Below, one piece after another: positions 62,860-64,000 of a DNA stretch of 64,000 nucleotides. Below the pieces are notes generated by a model. It worked only from the letters and a program-made list of their open reading frames with translations. It ran no database searches and had not been told where the DNA came from. Position 1 is the first letter of the stretch, and every line of letters starts with the position of its first letter. Source of the DNA: Lactobacillus huangpiensis (GTDB taxonomy: Bacteria > Bacillota > Bacilli > Lactobacillales > Lactobacillaceae); contig NZ_BPPA01000005.1 in NCBI RefSeq assembly GCF_019972815.1, forward strand, positions 163,449-227,448, read 5' to 3'. Made by a program: the position numbers and the translations under genes.

Positions 62860-63785
62860 ATGAACAATTCTGAAACTGTCTTACATTTTATTGATGTGCT
62901 ATTAAAAGAAAGTAATTTTACCAGACGGCTAGTGAATTATATATATCACAGCCATATTTGACTCAACTAATTAAACGAATTGAACATAAATTGGGATCTG
63001 AAATAATTAATCGTGAGACTATCCCATTTACATTAACGGAAGCTGGGGTAATTTATTACAATTATCTGGAAACAAAAATTAGTAACAGGCAAAAGTTAGC
63101 TGAGCAGCTAATTCCCTATGCATCACCAAATAAAGAATTAATCCGAATCGGAGTTTTAGAAAGCCTGGGGACATTTTTATTGCCAGAGCTTTTACCTCAC
63201 TTTATGTTTACACATCCAAATATTAAAATTCAGCTATCAGAAAACTTTCCTAGAGTAAGTGAAACTCATCTTTTACATGAGCAAATTGATTGTTATCTGG
63301 GTCAAACACCTGAGTCTCTTAATCAAGGATTGGATTTTTATGTTAACGGTGGAGAAAACTATTTTGTAATCATTTCACCAAGATCAAAATACTTTAAAAA
63401 AGGTCGATTTATACTCGAGCCAAATGAATATGATATTAAAGACATTTTACAAGAGCCGTTCGTTGTTAGTTCAAGCAATTCTGCAATCCGTCATCAAGTT
63501 AATGGTGCATTTCAGAAATTTCATATCAAACCTAATATTATATTGGAAAGCAGCAGTATTATTACTGCAACTAATTTAGCAATAAAAGGAGTAGGACTAA
63601 CTATTTCAGCTGCCAGCATTATTAAGCGAATGGCTCAAACACCTATTAACTTACTTCCAGTTGATCATAATTTGATTCAAATTAAATATTTTATTGCAGT
63701 TAAACATGGGCAAAAACTGAAACCCGGACTCAAGAATTTGATTTCAGAATTTAAGAAACTAAAGATTGAACCAAATATAAGTTAA
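62860..63785 (+). pseudogene. LysR-family regulator with a one-base deletion in its HTH
   Basis: ATG at 62860 follows CGGAGGC. The first frame gives MNNSETVLHFIDVLLKESNF, TR, and then runs out at 62961. Another frame from 62928 continues ASELYISQPYLTQLIKRIEH through the effector domain to the stop at 63785. Restoring one base at about 62926 rejoins a normal LysR of 309 residues. It is divergent from the 60861-62744 flavoprotein, its probable former target. A truncated product from TTG at 62958 would lack most of the HTH. Confidence 0.85.
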
Positions 63786-63801
63786 TTATTAAATTTAAGC
63801 A

Positions 63802-63830
63802 CAAAAAAAGAGAACCCGCAGGTTCTCTTT
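63802..63830 (-). terminator. Intrinsic terminator of the rRNA/tRNA-Asn operon
   Basis: AAAGAGAACC pairs with GGTTCTCTTT. On the minus strand a T7 run follows, placing it after tRNA-Asn. Confidence 0.85.
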
Positions 63831-63842
63831 CCTCTCTGCTCG

Positions 63843-63915
63843 CTCCGGCTGTCAGACTCGAACTGACGACATCTTGATTAACAGTCAAGCGCTCTACCAA
63901 CTGAGCTAAGCCGGA
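63843..63915 (-). tRNA. tRNA-Asn(GUU)
   Basis: On the minus strand acceptor TCCGGCT pairs with AGCCGGA, discriminator G. The anticodon loop is CTGTTAA (anticodon GTT) in stem CTTGA/TCAAG. It directly follows the 5S rRNA, as in many Lactobacillus rrn operons. Confidence 0.96.
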
Positions 63916-63925
63916 TTGCTAAAAA

Positions 63926-64000
63926 GCACGGCAGCGTCCTACCCTCGCAGGCAGTCTCCCACCAACTACTCTCGGCGTGAAGAAGCTTAACTGCTGTGTT
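63926..64000 (-). rRNA. rrf: 5S rRNA, 3' part (window ends inside the gene)
   Basis: The minus-strand sequence contains the 5S landmarks AACACAGCAGTTAAGCTTCT, CACGCCGAGAGTAGTTGGTG and CTGCCTGCGAGGGTAGGAC. About 75 of 117 bases are present. The rest of the operon (23S and 16S) should lie beyond the window. Confidence 0.95.

Noticed and set aside
1..64000. CRISPR arrays, insertion sequences, prophage
   Set aside because: No regular short repeat-spacer pattern, transposase, integrase or phage structural gene was seen.

Overview
The window looks like chromosome of a low-GC Lactobacillus of the acidophilus/delbrueckii group. Supporting signs are the low GC content, Shine-Dalgarno sites of the AAGGAGG type, two SLAP-type surface proteins, BspA-like DUF285 repeat proteins, a WalRKHIJ-HtrA cluster of Lactobacillus layout followed by rlmH, and a fermentative gene set (PTS, GH32, GH29). 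A bee-gut or plant-diet member would fit the aromatic/alicyclic acid genes, but that is inference. No transposase, integrase, phage gene or CRISPR array was recognised. The right end runs into an rRNA operon read on the minus strand (tRNA-Asn, then partial 5S).

Layout. 1-8117: alternating surface-protein genes (BspA-like on minus, SLAP on plus), apparently a two-gene unit repeated. 8165-13730: HNH nuclease, a 46-aa protein, HesB-like protein, IT-superfamily permease, LemA, HtpX and an AraC regulator. 13840-16021: a TPP riboswitch with terminator controlling an ECF-type double ATPase and T component, with no S component. 16061-21947: sucrose/fructan operon (GH32, PTS IIBCA, GH32) with a promoter overlapping LacI-type operators, plus a LacI regulator. 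22025-29865: rlmH, a DnaA-box cluster, htrA, walJ, walI, walH, walK and walR. 30006-30510: two tRNA-Lys(CUU) genes. 30587-37052: a P-loop kinase, a DUF915 hydrolase and a PadR/HAAS/DUF4097 system with four DUF4097 paralogues. 37107-39224: GntR, deoC and a frameshifted PTS EIIA. 39483-42943: an acyltransferase, GT8, GT8, acyltransferase operon. 43021-45104: a cytochrome b5-like protein, a toxin-antitoxin pair with a frameshifted toxin, and a GH29 fucosidase.

The most interesting part is 45254-62744. One minus-strand operon encodes an MFS transporter, a cytosolic FMN/FAD reductase, a quinate/shikimate dehydrogenase and a type I 3-dehydroquinate dehydratase. Next to it lies a second operon for two acyl-CoA dehydrogenases, a CaiB-type CoA-transferase, EtfB, EtfA, an acyl-CoA ligase and a thioesterase. 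A divergent LysR gene follows, with a nitronate-monooxygenase-like flavoprotein and an orphan CitG-like gene, then a second FMN/FAD reductase beside a frameshifted LysR gene. I propose that this locus takes up quinate/shikimate-type acids and uses them, as CoA esters and free acids, as electron sinks. That would give a genetic basis for the old observation that lactobacilli reduce quinate and shikimate to dihydroshikimate and dihydroxycyclohexanecarboxylate. Each protein family is well supported; the pathway is inference.

Three genes carry what looks like a one-base deletion or slip (PTS EIIA, RelE/ParE-like toxin, second LysR). They could be real decay or assembly error.
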